Notes: generated by a model from the letters alone, not told the origin. A DNA stretch of 64,000 nt from Leucophora obtusa (GCA_949987735.1 OX465296.1:206071082-206135081), one strand, 5' to 3'. Counted from the first letter of the stretch, positions 42,527-54,384 are shown. Translations and numbers: made by a program.

Positions 42527-42534
42527 ATTGTGGT

Positions 42535-43805
42535 ATGCTGAACTTAATAACCATTTTCAAAATTTATTTATTTATTTATTAAACTCAATCCAAAGGAGCC
42601 CTATGCTCCTTATCCAAACTATGGGACTATTTATATATAAAAACACATTCCAGATACTTATAGTGCCAGAGAAGAGCAGCATTATTGCAAAATTTGTTTC
42701 TTGAATTTCGCAAGCCCTGTTAACTATTTTAACAAAATTTGTTGAAACTAAAAATAGGCTTTTAAACAATATTGACGTACCCTTAATCCACTAACCGGCA
42801 AACCCACATCCAGCTGAGATATATGAAATTGACGACAAATGGGTTAAATATATATTTTATAATAAGAAAATAAACTATTTTGATAAAAGCAAAATATCCC
42901 AATTTTTTGTGAAGAAATTGTTCGGGCACAAAGCACGGTTTGGAAGCTGTCCTCAAAATCAAATATGATATGAAATAATATCCATGAAGGTTATGACCTC
43001 TCACTTTTTTGTAATATAGACTCAAAATATGTATAAAAACGAATGTTTTTCTTAGTTGTTTATTTCTTGTAATATTTCATAGGGACAAGACATAACCCCA
43101 AATTTGGCACGTTTTTATAGAATGACCTCCAAATATTATGTCTACCACGCCACTCACAACTATGAAACTGAAATCTTTGCATATTAGTTATAGTATTAAT
43201 TGCATAATGTCTAAAAAATTACATTAAAAAAACAATTAACTTTAATGAAATCATAAATTAGGTCTCAAGTATGTAAAACCTTGAGTATAAATTCCATTTA
43301 CCAAATTTGGCAGCACTTTATGAAAATGCGGACTTGGTGAAAATTATAAGAAAACTAAAAATCCAATAAAAATCATTAACATTCAGTGTAAACAAACTTG
43401 AAATTCTTACTACTTTTACTACAATTGTAAAGATTTGTTTACTTTTTGTATTGAACTTTCCAGCTGTAGTAAAAGTAGTAAATTATAGTAAGTAAATGAA
43501 CAAGCATAGTAAAAAAGTTTTCTAGTTTTCATTAAAAATTATCTAGTTCTCATAAAAGTTTAATTTTAATGGGTTTCTCGCTCAGCACTCGCTGGAGTTT
43601 GGTATGAGTTAGCTGGTTATTGTGAGAACCATGGGTTAAATTATGATATTCTCTATAAAGTGCACACTCTTTGCTAATATCTTATAAGCAACTTTATTGT
43701 TAATTCTTTGTTTTACTTTTTAAACTGTTAGTATTTTGAAAAACTTCGGGATATGAAGATAATAAACTGAATCTCTTTATTCGCCCTTTATTGAGTTGAA
43801 TCTTA
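42535..43805. other. Non-coding stretch
   Basis: No gene. At 43400-43505 the sequence TTACTACTTTTAC...GTAAAAGTAGTAAATTATAGTAAGTAAA is a relative of a segment inside the hAT-like MITE (42285-42375). Otherwise AT-rich and featureless. Confidence 0.45.
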
Positions 43806-44034
43806 CCCAGCAAAAAAAGAGATGCCAAAGTAGTAGAAAAAACACTACAATTAGTGATTTAGATGTACTTCTTTTCTAGCAGAAACACTAATGATTTTAA
43901 CATTGAGTTGTCATAGAAGAGGAGTACTCCCACTTCAAAATTTTTTTTAGTAGTGCAAAGGAAACTATTAATAGAAAGTTAAAAAAAATTCGAAAAAAAT
44001 TATATTTGTTAATTTTTCAAATACTTTTTTATTG

Positions 44035-44102
44035 CCACCACTGGGTATCGAACTTCCGACCTCAAGATTGGTAGTCTAGCTTTCTGACATTGAGCTATTC
44101 TT
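44035..44102 (-). ncRNA. tRNA-like module in copy C
   Basis: On the minus strand, AATAGCTCAATGTCAGAAAGC (D arm), TAGACTACCAATCTTGA (anticodon arm, loop CTACCAA) and GGTCGGAAGTTCGATACCC (T arm, box B) appear in tRNA order. The acceptor stem is not closed. It matches the module at 26905-26972. Confidence 0.5.
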
Positions 44103-44199
44103 TGATATGAAAGTTGATAGGTATAAAAACACCTCTTTTTCATTGCTAGATAGTATGTCCTATTCTCGTAAATAAAAGTACTTATTATACTACTTATAC

Positions 44200-44600
44200 C
44201 AAGGAATATGTAAACCAGGAAGTACAAACTGAATGTGTTGCGGCTTGTTTGCCGGGTTGAATTATTTTTAAGCGTTCGTTTAGCGTTAGCCCGCATTCAA
44301 CCCGCAGCTAGCAAATAATAGCATTTAAAACTATTTCGTGAATCCTCCTGCTAAATCAAGGAACTATATTAGGAAATATATTTTCGAAAAAATATAAAAA
44401 CTAACAAAAACCCCTAACAAAAAAACTGTTCCATATTTTTACAATTTAACCGGATTATTCACGAAATAGTTTTTAGTGTCTTTACTTGCTGGCTGCGGGA
44501 TGAATGCGGGCTAATGCTTTGCGAACGCTTAAAAAATAATTTAACCCGACAAACAAGCCGCAACACATTCGGTTTGAACTTCCTGGTTTATATTTCCTTG
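44200..44600. mobile_element. Near-perfect 401-bp palindrome, 7-bp duplication
   Basis: The left arm (from CAAGGAATATGTAAACCAGG) and right arm (to CCTGGTTTATATTTCCTTG) pair over almost their whole length; central words GGGTTGAATTATTTTTAAGCG and inverse. Flanked by CTTATAC on both sides (44193-44199 and 44601-44607). A foldback MITE without coding capacity, inserted into CCCAGC copy C. Confidence 0.75.
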
Positions 44601-45094
44601 CTTATACTACTTTCACAGGTGCATAAAAAGCCATTTTTAATTCATATATTTTAAAAATAATATATTTTTAGAAATTTTAAAAATTAAAAAAAAAAATATT
44701 GAACTTAAACAAATTAATTTCATTGAAATATGAAAAAAAAAATTTTTTTAAAAATATTGTTCTCGCCATGAATGTTTGGAAAACTGAATCAAAATTACTA
44801 CTTAGGACCACTTTTAGAGAAATAATGTTTTAGCAATACTAATGTTTTTGGACGTTGTTTAAAATTACTTCTAAAAAATATGTAAAACTAACGGATACGT
44901 TGGAAGCAATAAAAGAATTGATTTTTTTTTTGAAGTTGTTCTGAATTATTTCTAAAAAAGCAGTAAAACTACACTTCCGAAGCAATGAAAGAAGTGATTT
45001 GTAAAGCAGTACATCCAATTTTTATTGACTTCCTTTATTTTCTCTTTTTCGTTGAAAATTTCTATCAATTCTTTGTGTTTTTCTCAAGGTTGGC

Positions 45095-45315
45095 AGGTAA
45101 TACCGCTAAAATACCGTTATCGATTCAAAACCCTTTCAACTGACTACCGTTATCCCTAAAATAACATTACCGAAATAACTGGAATACCGTTATCCTTAAA
45201 ATACCGTTACCGAGATAACTCAAATACCGTTATACTTAAAATACCGATACCGAGATAAATGAAATAGCGTTACACTTAAAATTCCGTTACCGAAATAACG
45301 ATAACAGCATTCATT
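45095..45315. repeat. ATACCGTTA tandem repeat
   Basis: About five units of roughly 40 bp built from AATACCGTTATCCTTAAA and ACCGTTACCGAGATAACT. Diverged but clearly repeated. Non-coding. Confidence 0.65.
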
Positions 45316-45764
45316 TCGGTTACCATTCATGGTTTTTCTCCCATTCGTGGGCAAAAACTTGGTAAAAAACTATGAAGTCTTAAAAAACCTTAATGGATAC
45401 GCCCTGATTCCATAGAGCGGTAATTAAGAATAAGAAAATAACTTATTACCAAAAAACTTTATCTTTATAAGTTAGTTTTATAAGTAAGAAGAAATTAAAA
45501 GGCAGCGAAAGTATTTACTTTCAAAAATAACAAAAAATTTTGTTATAACAAAAAATTTTGTTATTTTTAACTCTTAAAAAATAATTAAAAAATGCAATAA
45601 AAATAATTAATAATGTTGTAAAACTAACTGACTGAATTAACTGCCAAATTTTTAACACAAAAATTTTAAAACAACTGACACTACTGTTTTTATACAGTTA
45701 ATTTTTATTTTTAGATATTATAAAAGTATATTTTAATAAAGTAAAAGCAAAGTATTCATATAGA

Positions 45765-45945
45765 GACAATCTGACAATAAAAATATAAACAATAATACAA
45801 TTTAATGGAAAATCACTGATGAAGCCTGTCCATAAAAAAGTAAGAAACTGGATCTAGTCTGATTTGCAAATGTAATGTGTTTATAACGTTTAAGAAAATG
45901 TTTATTTTTCTTCTTAACCTCAAACCTACTAAATTAGAATTAATA
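45765..45945 (-). mobile_element. AGACTAGAT-family repeat, inverse copy
   Basis: Contains AATCACTGATGAAGCCTG, GGATCTAGTCTGATTTGC and TCTTCTTAACCTCAAACC, the reverse complements of the parts at 20415-20560 and 30775-30885. Non-coding. Confidence 0.5.
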
Positions 45946-46534
45946 AAAATACATATTAATTAATATATTAATTGTATTTGGTCTATACGACGAGTTTGCA
46001 AAAACAAGATTTAAGTAAAAGCAATTTTTTTCTTTCAATCATAAAAAATGTTTAATAACTTCATCGTACTTAAAATTTAGTTATTGCCTTTTTATCGATT
46101 GTAGAAACAATACAATTTTCTGTATTTTATTTGCAAACCAAACTGAAAAAGAATTTTAAGAAAATCAATGAAATTATTTATTTTTAAACAACTAACAATA
46201 ATAACTATTTAACGTAAAAATAGTGGTTTGGTAGTTGTTTATTATGATATTAAAAATAACTGCTTTAAAAAACTGATACGAAATTACAGTACCTTTCGTT
46301 AGTTGTTGTCTTAACTGTCATAATAATACTTGTTTTGTAATTATTCATAGATGCCGTTACTTTCTCAGTATAGAGTGAAAGGTCATACTCTGTCATCTGT
46401 AAATGAAGTATTTGATTTGATGCCAAATTTATATTTTGCAGTCTATTAAATTTAATAATAGGTACCTGAAGCTTACTCAATTTTAGCTCTTATACATCGT
46501 AATTCTGCTAGCCTTTTTGACTATTTTACAAAAA

Positions 46535-46933
46535 AAAGTTTTATTTGCTTCTTTTGTGAGATCTAGAATGGAATACGCGTCATTTATTGGGAGCCCTATT
46601 GCGGTTATTAATAAAAGCCGTACTGAGAAAATCCGAGTTAAATTTGCTCTTCCTTTCTTCTTCTATTGCTATATATTGTGTTCCTTCCTATGAGAACAAA
46701 TGTGATTTATTCTTCTTGAAAACTCTGGAAACTCGAAGAAATATTTTTGTATAAACTTTGGTACATGGCATTATTTGTGGTGTACTTAGTACTTAGTTGA
46801 TTCCCCTGAATTACTTAACTTAATTAAAATCTATATTCCTCCTAGTTCCCTAAGGATTAAAGATAAATTATTCTTTAGCGATATTCATAGAACCTCTTAC
46901 TAAAGCATTAGATTATTTAATGATTATTGTAAT
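46535..46933 (+). pseudogene. Jockey-like LINE, reverse transcriptase C-terminal region
   Basis: The readable frame FASFVRSRMEYASFI matches the post-RT signature of Jockey-type elements (L-SLVRS-LEYAS-VW-P). After frameshifts PSYENKCDLFFLKTLETRR and, further on, DSPELLNLIKIYIPPSSL fit the same protein. The 3' end continues after the hAT insertion at 47704-47834 (AAATAAATAAAATAACTG tail). Many stops and shifts; inactive. Confidence 0.65.
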
Positions 46934-47695
46934 TAGAGTTTGCTGTTCGGTTTTAACCGAAACCGAAACCGCGGTTTTCGAGGCCTCAAAACCGAAACCG
47001 AAAACCGACAAAAATAAGTCGGTTTTTAGCAAATACTTGAAGCAATTAAAATAATTAATTAAATTACATATTATTGAGCCAAAAATTTCGAAAAAGGTTC
47101 AGCTCTTATTTTACAAAATTCTGTATTTAATTGGAATGAATAATTTCTCCATTAAATATTACTTTAAATATTTTTTGTTTTTACTACTACAGATAATATA
47201 AGCTGAGGATTATAATTTTAGTAAAAAATTGCACCAAAAGTCATGTAGTTTAAGAGATATTGAGTTTCACGTATTCAGTTCAGATTTTCTCCGCTTATTT
47301 TTCACAAAGTTTTATTTCGTAGTCCGCGAAACTTATTGTATAAAATTTCCTCTTTATATTGTTTTAAACAAATTGCTAAATTCCAAATTTAAACTCTTTA
47401 AATACAGTTTAATCTGCCGAAAAAGAAATAAAAAATTTTAACTTATAACGGTTTCCGCGTTTTTTTTCCCCGGCAATGGTGTTATTGCCTTTATTCGAGT
47501 GAGAAATTTAATTGAATTTTAATAAATATCTTGAATGTATTAAAATATTTAATTGTTATACATACATATTAAATTATTTTAAAACAATTCTATTAATATC
47601 ATAAGAAAACCGAAAAATAACCGAAACCGCGGTTTTTATAATTTTGAAAAACCGAAACCGCGGTTTTCAACTTTTTCGGTTTTTAGCAAACTCTA
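46934..47695. mobile_element. hAT-like MITE (762 bp), 8-bp duplication ATTGTAAT
   Basis: The ends TAGAGTTTGCTGTTCGG and inverse TAGAGTTTGCTAAAAACCG are flanked by the exact duplication ATTGTAAT (46926-46933 and 47696-47703). Subterminal clusters of ACCGAAACCG and CGCGGTTTT occur at both ends. No ORF with recognisable product. Inserted in the LINE fragment. Confidence 0.9.
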
Positions 47696-47882
47696 ATTGT
47701 AATCAATTAAATATGTATAACAGTTCCTTAGTCTCAATTTAAAGTTCTATTTAATAAGTTATTTTATGTTCTTTACTATTGTTAGGATAATGATTATATC
47801 CGTAGTCTGAAATAAATAAAATAACTGTAATTACAGTTAAATACAACAACTACTGATTTTTACAAAATCAACTGGTATATAG

Positions 47883-48958
47883 TAGGGTTTCCAAAACCGA
47901 ATCGGTTTTTCGGTATTGAAAATTTTCCAATACCGAATTTTCGGTATTTTCAGTATTCATATAAATAGTTATTCTTATTTAGCGCGTAAACTTAGATATA
48001 GCACATCTCAAAATTTCAAAATTGTGTACAAAAATTATTGATTCCAAGCAGTCTTAATCTTCTCTCTTGTGTTTCATTCAGAGCTTGAAAAAGATAATTC
48101 TTTTTGAATCAATACGAAAAAAAAACTTATTCATTTTATGAATAAGTGAATATTTTAAAATAAATTTAAATCAATGATTTGATATTGAACAAAGTGAGAT
48201 AATGATTTGGGCTATTTTATATTGATTCGATTTAATAATTTGTTTTCAGGGATAATTCGCGAAGTATAAATCAGATCAGACCTTTGAAGAATTGATTCAA
48301 AACAATTATTTTCAAAGATAATAAAAAAAGCTGAGTTATAAATTCGCGAATCATAAAATATAAAGATAATTCGAACGAATCCTTTTTATATTTTTTTGAT
48401 TTGCGAAGACATATTATTGACTAAAATTAATACGCAAATCAAAAAAACATTTAAAAACAAAAAAAAAATATAATTCGCGAGAATCAAAGAGATCCAGATA
48501 ATCAAAAATAATTATTTTTTAGAAAATTTAGAGAAAAAAAATTTGGATAAATTTGACAATTTCCATCAATACTGGGAAATCGTAAATACAAAAGTGAACA
48601 AATTACTATTAGACTAAATTTTGAATTAATTAAGACTCGTGGATATAACCATTGCAAAAGTAATACTATTTATAAATAATCATCAGACATTTTTGGGCTG
48701 GGTTAATTTTAGTTTTTACGTTGTCCAAAGTTCTGGTTGAATAAAAATGCAATATATTCGTATTTATTAATGTTTGCATCTTTAAAATATAAAATTTGTT
48801 AAAATTTCTCAAAAAAAGACCGAAAATGTTAAAATAATAAAAAAAAATTGTATGCAATACCGAAATCGGTATCTTTCTAAAATCGGTATTTCGAATTTCC
48901 TAAAATGGCTCGAATTTCGACAATTTCGGTATTACCGAAGTTGGTACTGGAAAGCCTA
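47883..48958. mobile_element. hAT-like element (1076 bp), 8-bp duplication GTATATAG
   Basis: The ends TAGGGTTTCCAAAACCG and inverse TAGGCTTTCCAGTACC are flanked by the exact duplication GTATATAG (47875-47882 and 48959-48966). Subterminal CGGTATT/AATACCG words cluster at both ends. The interior (about 48065-48310) carries a piece resembling the CAGAGCTTTGAAGAATT element of 17613-18662. No transposase. Confidence 0.88.
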
Positions 48959-49027
48959 GTATATAGTAACTGTCAAACTTTTTTGAGTGCAGTATTTTGT
49001 TCGCACTTATGCGAACAAAAGGCTCCA

Positions 49028-49171
49028 TAAAGGCACATTTACCAGCGAGAGAAAACTCCTGGAGATAGAGCAAAATGCACCTCTAAATTGTTCTATTGTG
49101 AATGATTTAAACAATTGGGTATGTTTTTGCTCTATCTCTAGCAGTTTTATCTCGCGTGTAAATGTGCCTTA
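49028..49171. mobile_element. 144-bp hairpin MITE
   Basis: AAGGCACATTTAC, AGCGAGAGAAAACTCCTGG and GATAGAGCAAAATG are mirrored by CATGTTTTTGCTCTATC... and GTAAATGTGCCTTA. It is almost wholly palindromic with a short central loop. The target duplication is unclear. Confidence 0.6.
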
Positions 49172-49234
49172 ACAAATGATTTCTTTGCCAATTTCGAATT
49201 CGAATTATTCGTTATTCGAAATATTAATGTGATA

Positions 49235-49396
49235 ACAGGTGGTGGACAAGAATGTATATTATCTCCTCTTCTATTTAACTTCGTACTTGACATCATCGTA
49301 CGCAATACTATAAAGACAAATAGATCTATAAGACGGGGACTCCATCAACAACTAGAGAGTCTGGAATATGCTGATGGCCGGACTTTCGTTTCTTAA
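49235..49396 (+). pseudogene. Non-LTR reverse transcriptase fragment
   Basis: A 53-codon frame reads GGGQECILSPLLFNFVLD (RT motif around the QGC-LSP-LF signature) and, 28 residues later, LEYADG, the catalytic YADD box with the second Asp changed to Gly. It is probably RTE-like, possibly the same family as 37432-37839. Both ends are missing. Confidence 0.7.
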
Positions 49397-50335
49397 CATT
49401 TTTTAACTTGCGACTTTATTTAGCACAGCAAAATTCAATACTCTTACTAAAAAAAATCCAATATAACATTATGATTTATTTCCAACCTTTAGCAAATGCA
49501 TTTCAGTTAAATTGTAAAAAAAATGCATTTATGGAAACTAAAAAGCACATACGCATAAAACAACCAATTTTAGAAAAACACATTTCCGTTTCACAAGTTT
49601 AAATTAAAAGTGAAAGTATTTCCCTTGCCAAGAAACAAAACCAAAGCAATAAAATTTGTTGGCAACACCCTGTATGGGTTTGGCCAAATAAAATTAAACA
49701 AAAAAAATAAATAAATAATATTACGGTAAAGTGTAAAACCTGAACAAAATCATAAAACTGTGTCAGTGTTATCATGTAATGTTAAATTAATGATGATGAT
49801 GATGATAATGTTGATGATTATATTCTAAATTTGTATAATAACGGTAGAATACTTCATTGATACTCAAAACCTGAAACTAAAAAAAACAAGAATTACGAAT
49901 ATTTTTATGTTAAAACTACCAAAGAAATGTTGAAGTGACATAACAAGATGCACATTTCAAAGATTGTTAAAGAAATGTTGTTAAAGAGAGAAACAAATCT
50001 TGAAGAATTTTGTTTAAACAACTAGTGAATCGTTAAGAAAGAAAAAAAGAAAGAAAGAAGAAAGAAAGAAAAAAGAAAATAAGGCAAGGCCTCTTTAAAC
50101 AAGATCTTTTCTTCTTAAGATTTATTTACATACGAGTATAGATTACAGAACAGGTATTTGTACCATATTTTGAAATAATTGGCCTCGAACAAGAATAAAT
50201 AAATTTTTTCATATATTTTTCTTTAAGATTTTTTAAGTTATCCATGGTAAAACGAAAGTTGCATGATCTGAATATTAATTAAATATGTTAACATTGTATT
50301 TGTCTTTTGTTTTTTTTTTTTTTTTTTAACAAATA
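49397..50335. other. Non-coding stretch with microsatellites
   Basis: (GAT)n near 49789-49822 and (GAAA)n at 50035-50085. No gene seen. Confidence 0.5.
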
Positions 50336-50631
50336 CCCAGCAAAAATATACTTTGTTTTAGAGGCACTGCCGAACTAGAAAAACAAATTTAGCGCTTCTT
50401 TTGCTACCAAAAATGCATTAAAAGAAGGCAGAGTGTGTAATGATTTTGTATTGTATTTTTGTTGTAATGTATGCTTCTAGGTAGGACATGGCGAACAAAA
50501 ATCATGTTTTATACCCGCAATAAAATTAAACGCTCTGCCTTTTTTATAGCATTTTTAAAAGCGGAAGAAGATAAAATCACTAAAAATGTGCATCTAGTTC
50601 TATAGTGCTTCTTTTTTTTTTTTTTGCTGGG
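50336..50631. mobile_element. Short CCCAGC-type MITE (296 bp)
   Basis: The ends CCCAGCAAAAA and TTTTTGCTGGG are flanked by TA on both sides (50334-50335, 50632-50633). The interior has TAGCGCTTCTTTTGC and CTATAGTGCTTCTTTT words but no tRNA-like module. No ORF. Confidence 0.65.
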
Positions 50632-51281
50632 TATTCTTCTAATTAAAAGCTTCGTTAGCCAGTCGCAGTCGCATATACTTCTAAAATTTCAGGAATTCCA
50701 ATAAAAATCATTGATTTGTGTTTGTCTTTTATTTTATTTGGTATTATAAACATGTTTATGGTTATAAACCTAAATACGAGTAACCTGCTAATGAATGTAT
50801 TTAGGTTAAAATATGTCACACATTTCTTGTCTTGATGGTAAACTTTAAAAGTTAAGAATGCTAAGTTTGTGAGATCTTTTGTGTTATGAAAAAGGCAAAG
50901 TTTTGTTAAATTGTTTAATTTTTTATTTTAAACATTAAAGCGAAAGTAATAAAAATACTGTCGTTTGTTATCTTTTTAAAATATTTTTGTTTTATTGTCT
51001 ACCTTGTGTTGTTAGAAATTACCTTCAATTACTGTCACTGTTTTTTTTTTTTTTTGTAATTGAAGATGTTTAGTTAACTAACAATTACGCAAAGCAGTGT
51101 CAACTTTCCTATTAAACTTCTTTGCTTAATTGTTTAACTTTCCATTTTCTTTTTTTTTTTTAATTATTTTTTGGACATTAATATCAGCAATGGAATCATC
51201 AACAAGAGTTTTAACAATAAATTAATTTGTTTGAAATGATTCATTTTCATTTAAGTTATCGTAGGGTTAAAAATTACATAC
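50632..51281. other. Non-coding stretch
   Basis: AT-rich, with several T10-T14 runs. No repeat family or coding frame recognised. Confidence 0.45.
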
Positions 51282-51966
51282 ACTCATAGAAACAAATCTG
51301 TAAAAATAGCAGAAAAACTCACTAAAAATTAGTTAAAAATGATGCTGCAGAAAAAACTGCTCAAATTAGCAGATTTTTTTTACTAAATACTAATAAAATG
51401 AGAACAGCAAAATTAAAACTGTTAAATTTACAGAATTTTAGTTATATTTAGGCTAACTTTTAGTTAATTGAAAATAGCAAATTGTACTGTAAAATCTGCA
51501 GCAAATTTTACTAAATATTTGTAGACTAAAAATGGCAAAAATAAACTGTTAAATCTACAAAATTTTTGCTATTTTTAAGCTAAATTTAGTTGATAAAATC
51601 AGCAGAAATATTTGCTAAAAAATTGTAAACTGCTGTTTTCAAAAGGCTCAATTTTTATTTGCATTTAAAAAAAATCTAAAAAAAAACTTTGAAAATTTTA
51701 GATTTTTTGGTGATTTTTTAGGCTACTATATACTTAGCAAAATTTTTTGCTGATTGTGGAAGGTTAATTTGCTATTCTCCATTTACAAAAATTTAGCTCA
51801 AATATAACTAAAATTCTGTATATTTAACAGTTTTATTTTTGCTGTTCCTATATTACTAATATATAGCAAAAATAATCTGCTAATTTAGCAGTTTTTTTCT
51901 GCAGCATAATTTTTAACAAATTTTTAGTAGTTTTAACTAATTTTACTGACTTTTTTCTATTAGTTT
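51282..51966. mobile_element. Palindromic MITE, AGCAG/CTGC family, intact copy
   Basis: Begins ACTCATAGAAACAAATCTG and ends CTGACTTTTTTCTATTAGT, imperfect inverted ends. The left half (ATGATGCTGCAGAAAAAACTG) mirrors the right half (AGTTTTTTTCTGCAGCAT). The most complete of the family in this window. Non-coding. Confidence 0.7.
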
Positions 51967-52107
51967 ACTAAAAGGTATCCCTTGTGTTGATTATAGAATG
52001 CTTAATTTCCGTTTCAAAATTTTACAAGTGAAAGAGAGAAAACACACAAAAAATATGAAGAAATTTAAAATGAAAGAAGTCGGAAAAATCAAAAAGTAAT
52101 AAAAAAT

Positions 52108-53018
52108 TGTACAGCTTTCTTAGAAGTAGTTCTGAAAAACTTCAAAAAATCACTTCTTTCATTAGGTCCAAAGTAGCCGTTAGTATATTTTTACAGCTTT
52201 TTTAGAATTACTTCTGAACAACATCCAAAAAATCACTTAAGTATTGCTTCTAAAACTAATTGCTCTAAAGTTAATCCTTAAATGTGATTTTCGTATCATT
52301 TGGTATTTTTAAACAGATGATGGCGGGTTCGATTCCTGGAGGGACCAATATATTTTAATTATGTTTTTTATTTTTTTCTTTTTATTTTTTTTAATATTTA
52401 CAATTAATTTGTTTAAATTGAATATTTTAATTATTTAGTTTTTAAAAATATATAAAAAATTATGAAAAATTGCTTTTTATGCGCTTATGAAAATAGTACT
52501 GAAAACAATACTGAATTGCGGTGCACATGAATAAAGCACAATATCTCGCAATGGCAAAGTTGTGTTTTTATTCCAGTCAGCTTTCATAATATGGTATTAT
52601 CAAAGAATAGCTCAGCGGTAGAGAGCTAGACTAGAAATCATAAGGTCGCAAGTTCGATAGCCATATTTGAAGCCCTTCATCTTTCAACACCTTTCACGTC
52701 TTCTCTATCCCCTTTCCAAAGGAAACAACACGTTAATTAATAGGAAGAATATCCGGTGGAGGCAATAAAAAAAAAACTTTTGCAAAACGAAAAAAATATA
52801 ATTTTTTTGCGAAGAATTTCTTTTTTCGCATTTAATTGGGGAAAAAGAGATTCCTTTGCACTCTTTCAAAAAGTACTGAAAAATGTTTAAGTGGGACTAC
52901 TCCTCTCCTATGACAACTCAATGTTAAAATCATTAGTGTTTATGTTAAAAAAGAAGTACATCTAAATCATCAACTGCAGTGCTTTTTCTACTGTTTCGGC
53001 ATCCCTTTTTTTGTTGGG
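52108..53018 (+). mobile_element. CCCAGC-type TIR element, copy D
   Basis: The right end CGGCATCCCTTTTTTTGTTGGG matches copy B with one change; the left end is lost. Both tRNA-like modules are present (52316-52349; 52608-52660). The second is broken after its T-arm by an 84-bp insert (about 52655-52738) whose inverse resembles 38195-38240. Confidence 0.6.
52608..52660 (+). ncRNA. tRNA-like module in copy D
   Basis: AATAGCTCAGCGGTAGAGAGC, TAGACTAGAAATCATAA and GGTCGCAAGTTCGATA follow tRNA order through the T-loop and then break off at the insertion. Related to 26905-26972. Confidence 0.45.
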
Positions 53019-53103
53019 ATATTTTTGATAAATCTTCTAAAAGTTTGCACACTTTATTTAAAGAACTTGGAGTGTGAGAAATTTAAATATTCTTAATAAC
53101 AAG

Positions 53104-53625
53104 GAAAGTACCCCATCCTGAATATCCCAAATTAAAAATATTATTTAGATATGTTGCAAAGAAAAATCTAAGAATGACCTGTCTCGGCTTTTGGGTCACG
53201 TCGGAATTTTAAGAAGTTCAAAAGGGGTTCGTAATGGATTTTTTTTTTTTTGCTTTTTAAGGCATTTCGTTGAAAATAGATTTTTGGGGTCTTTTGTTGG
53301 TACCTTTTTTTTTGTACTTTTTTGCTTTTCTTAATTTGTTGTTTGATAAATTTTAAAAATTTAGTGTACTTTATATAGAGCTTCCAAATTCACATATATT
53401 ATTCCTTAATAAATTTAAGTGGATATTCCTGCTTTTTCAAGTTTGGCAGGATTTTACCCGCTTCCTTTGGATAAAATGTCTTAAAATGCGAAAAACGGAA
53501 GAAGGGACCATTCTTTAACCCCCTTTTGACCCCTTAAAAGGCCGAGACAAATCGATCTTAAATTTTTTCTCTGTCACATATCCAAATTTCATCGAAATCG
53601 GAGTGTTTAGGATGAGGTACTTTCT
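53104..53625. mobile_element. TIR element, GAAAGTACCYCATCCT ends
   Basis: The left end GAAAGTACCCCATCCTGAA and right end (inverse) GAAAGTACCTCATCCTAAA continue as about 100-bp imperfect arms (AGATATGT, CTGTCTCGGC). The centre has (T)n runs. No ORF of note; duplication not clear. Confidence 0.6.
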
Positions 53626-53815
53626 TTGTAAGAAAATTTCTCAGTATTTTTTATTGATTAAAAATCCTTCATTAGTGCAGAGTTATTAAAAAATAACTTT
53701 CAACAATTTACTTTACCGAATGTGTATTATTTTTCACAGTTATTTGCTGAAAAAACAAAACAACTCCCACTATTACTGCATTTCCATATTTTTGCATAAT
53801 TAATTTGTCAAACAC

Positions 53816-54384
53816 CCAGCAAAATATTGGTAATGACACCTCATTGCTGTCTCCATTACCAATAATGATATATCAATACATTTTGCATTATTTTGTAATA
53901 TAAAATAATAACTTCCTGATAACGGCCTATTGTAGTCATTGCTTTTAAATATAAAATAATGACTTACTCGCAATAGTTCATATAAGTACTTTTTACAAAG
54001 TTAAATTTTATACATTTATATTTATTACATGTAAATATGTTTTGTGTTAAAATTTTTATGACGAGTTCTAAAATTACACTCTAGCAAAAACTTAAATTTC
54101 TCTGATAGTATTTGTGTAACTCCTTATTTTTAAGAATCAAGTAAGCAGTCGGATAACCACTTATAATTTAACTTTTTGTAAGCCTGTTTGTAACCACTTA
54201 TTATTCAGAATCTCATAACTACTTACTTCTCATTTTGTCGTAAGCGAGCGGGTAAGCGTGACTACTTATAAAAACGACCACGCCAAACAAAATTAATGAG
54301 TTTAGACGCCAAAAAATAATTTGTGCGGAGCTATGAATTTCTATTATATAACCACTTATTTGGTAATGAAAGATTTTGCTGGGC
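53816..54384. mobile_element. CCCAGC-type TIR element (about 569 bp)
   Basis: Starts CCCAGCAAAATATTGG and ends GATTTTGCTGGG, with CA on both sides. The interior has GTAACCACTTAT/ATAAGTGGTT-like words (AACCACTTATAATT, AACCACTTATTATT, AACCACTTATTTGG). No tRNA-like module and no transposase. Confidence 0.55.

Larger units (their letters stand above)
43806..45015 (-). mobile_element. CCCAGC-type TIR element, copy C, interrupted
   Basis: Starts CCCAGCAAAAAAAGAGATGCC at 43806, preceded by TA, and runs inverse to copy B. It contains the tRNA-like module (44035-44102) and the CTTCAAAAAA/GGAAGCAATAAAAG words. It is split by a 401-bp palindrome (44200-44600). The far terminus is missing. Confidence 0.55.
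46180..48990. mobile_element. AACTG-rich TIR element, third copy, split by LINE and hAT insertions
   Basis: The start (46180-46330) and scattered remainder (47825-47882, 48967-48990, ending TGTCAAACTTTTTTGAGT) match 16728-17496 in inverse orientation. The middle holds a Jockey-like LINE fragment and the hAT-like MITE 47883-48958. The LINE is itself split by the hAT-like MITE 46934-47695. Confidence 0.5.

Noticed and set aside
45800..45850. CACTGATGA word resembling a hammerhead core
   Set aside because: No GAAA box after a closing stem II, and flanks cannot form stem I, unlike 3421-3472.
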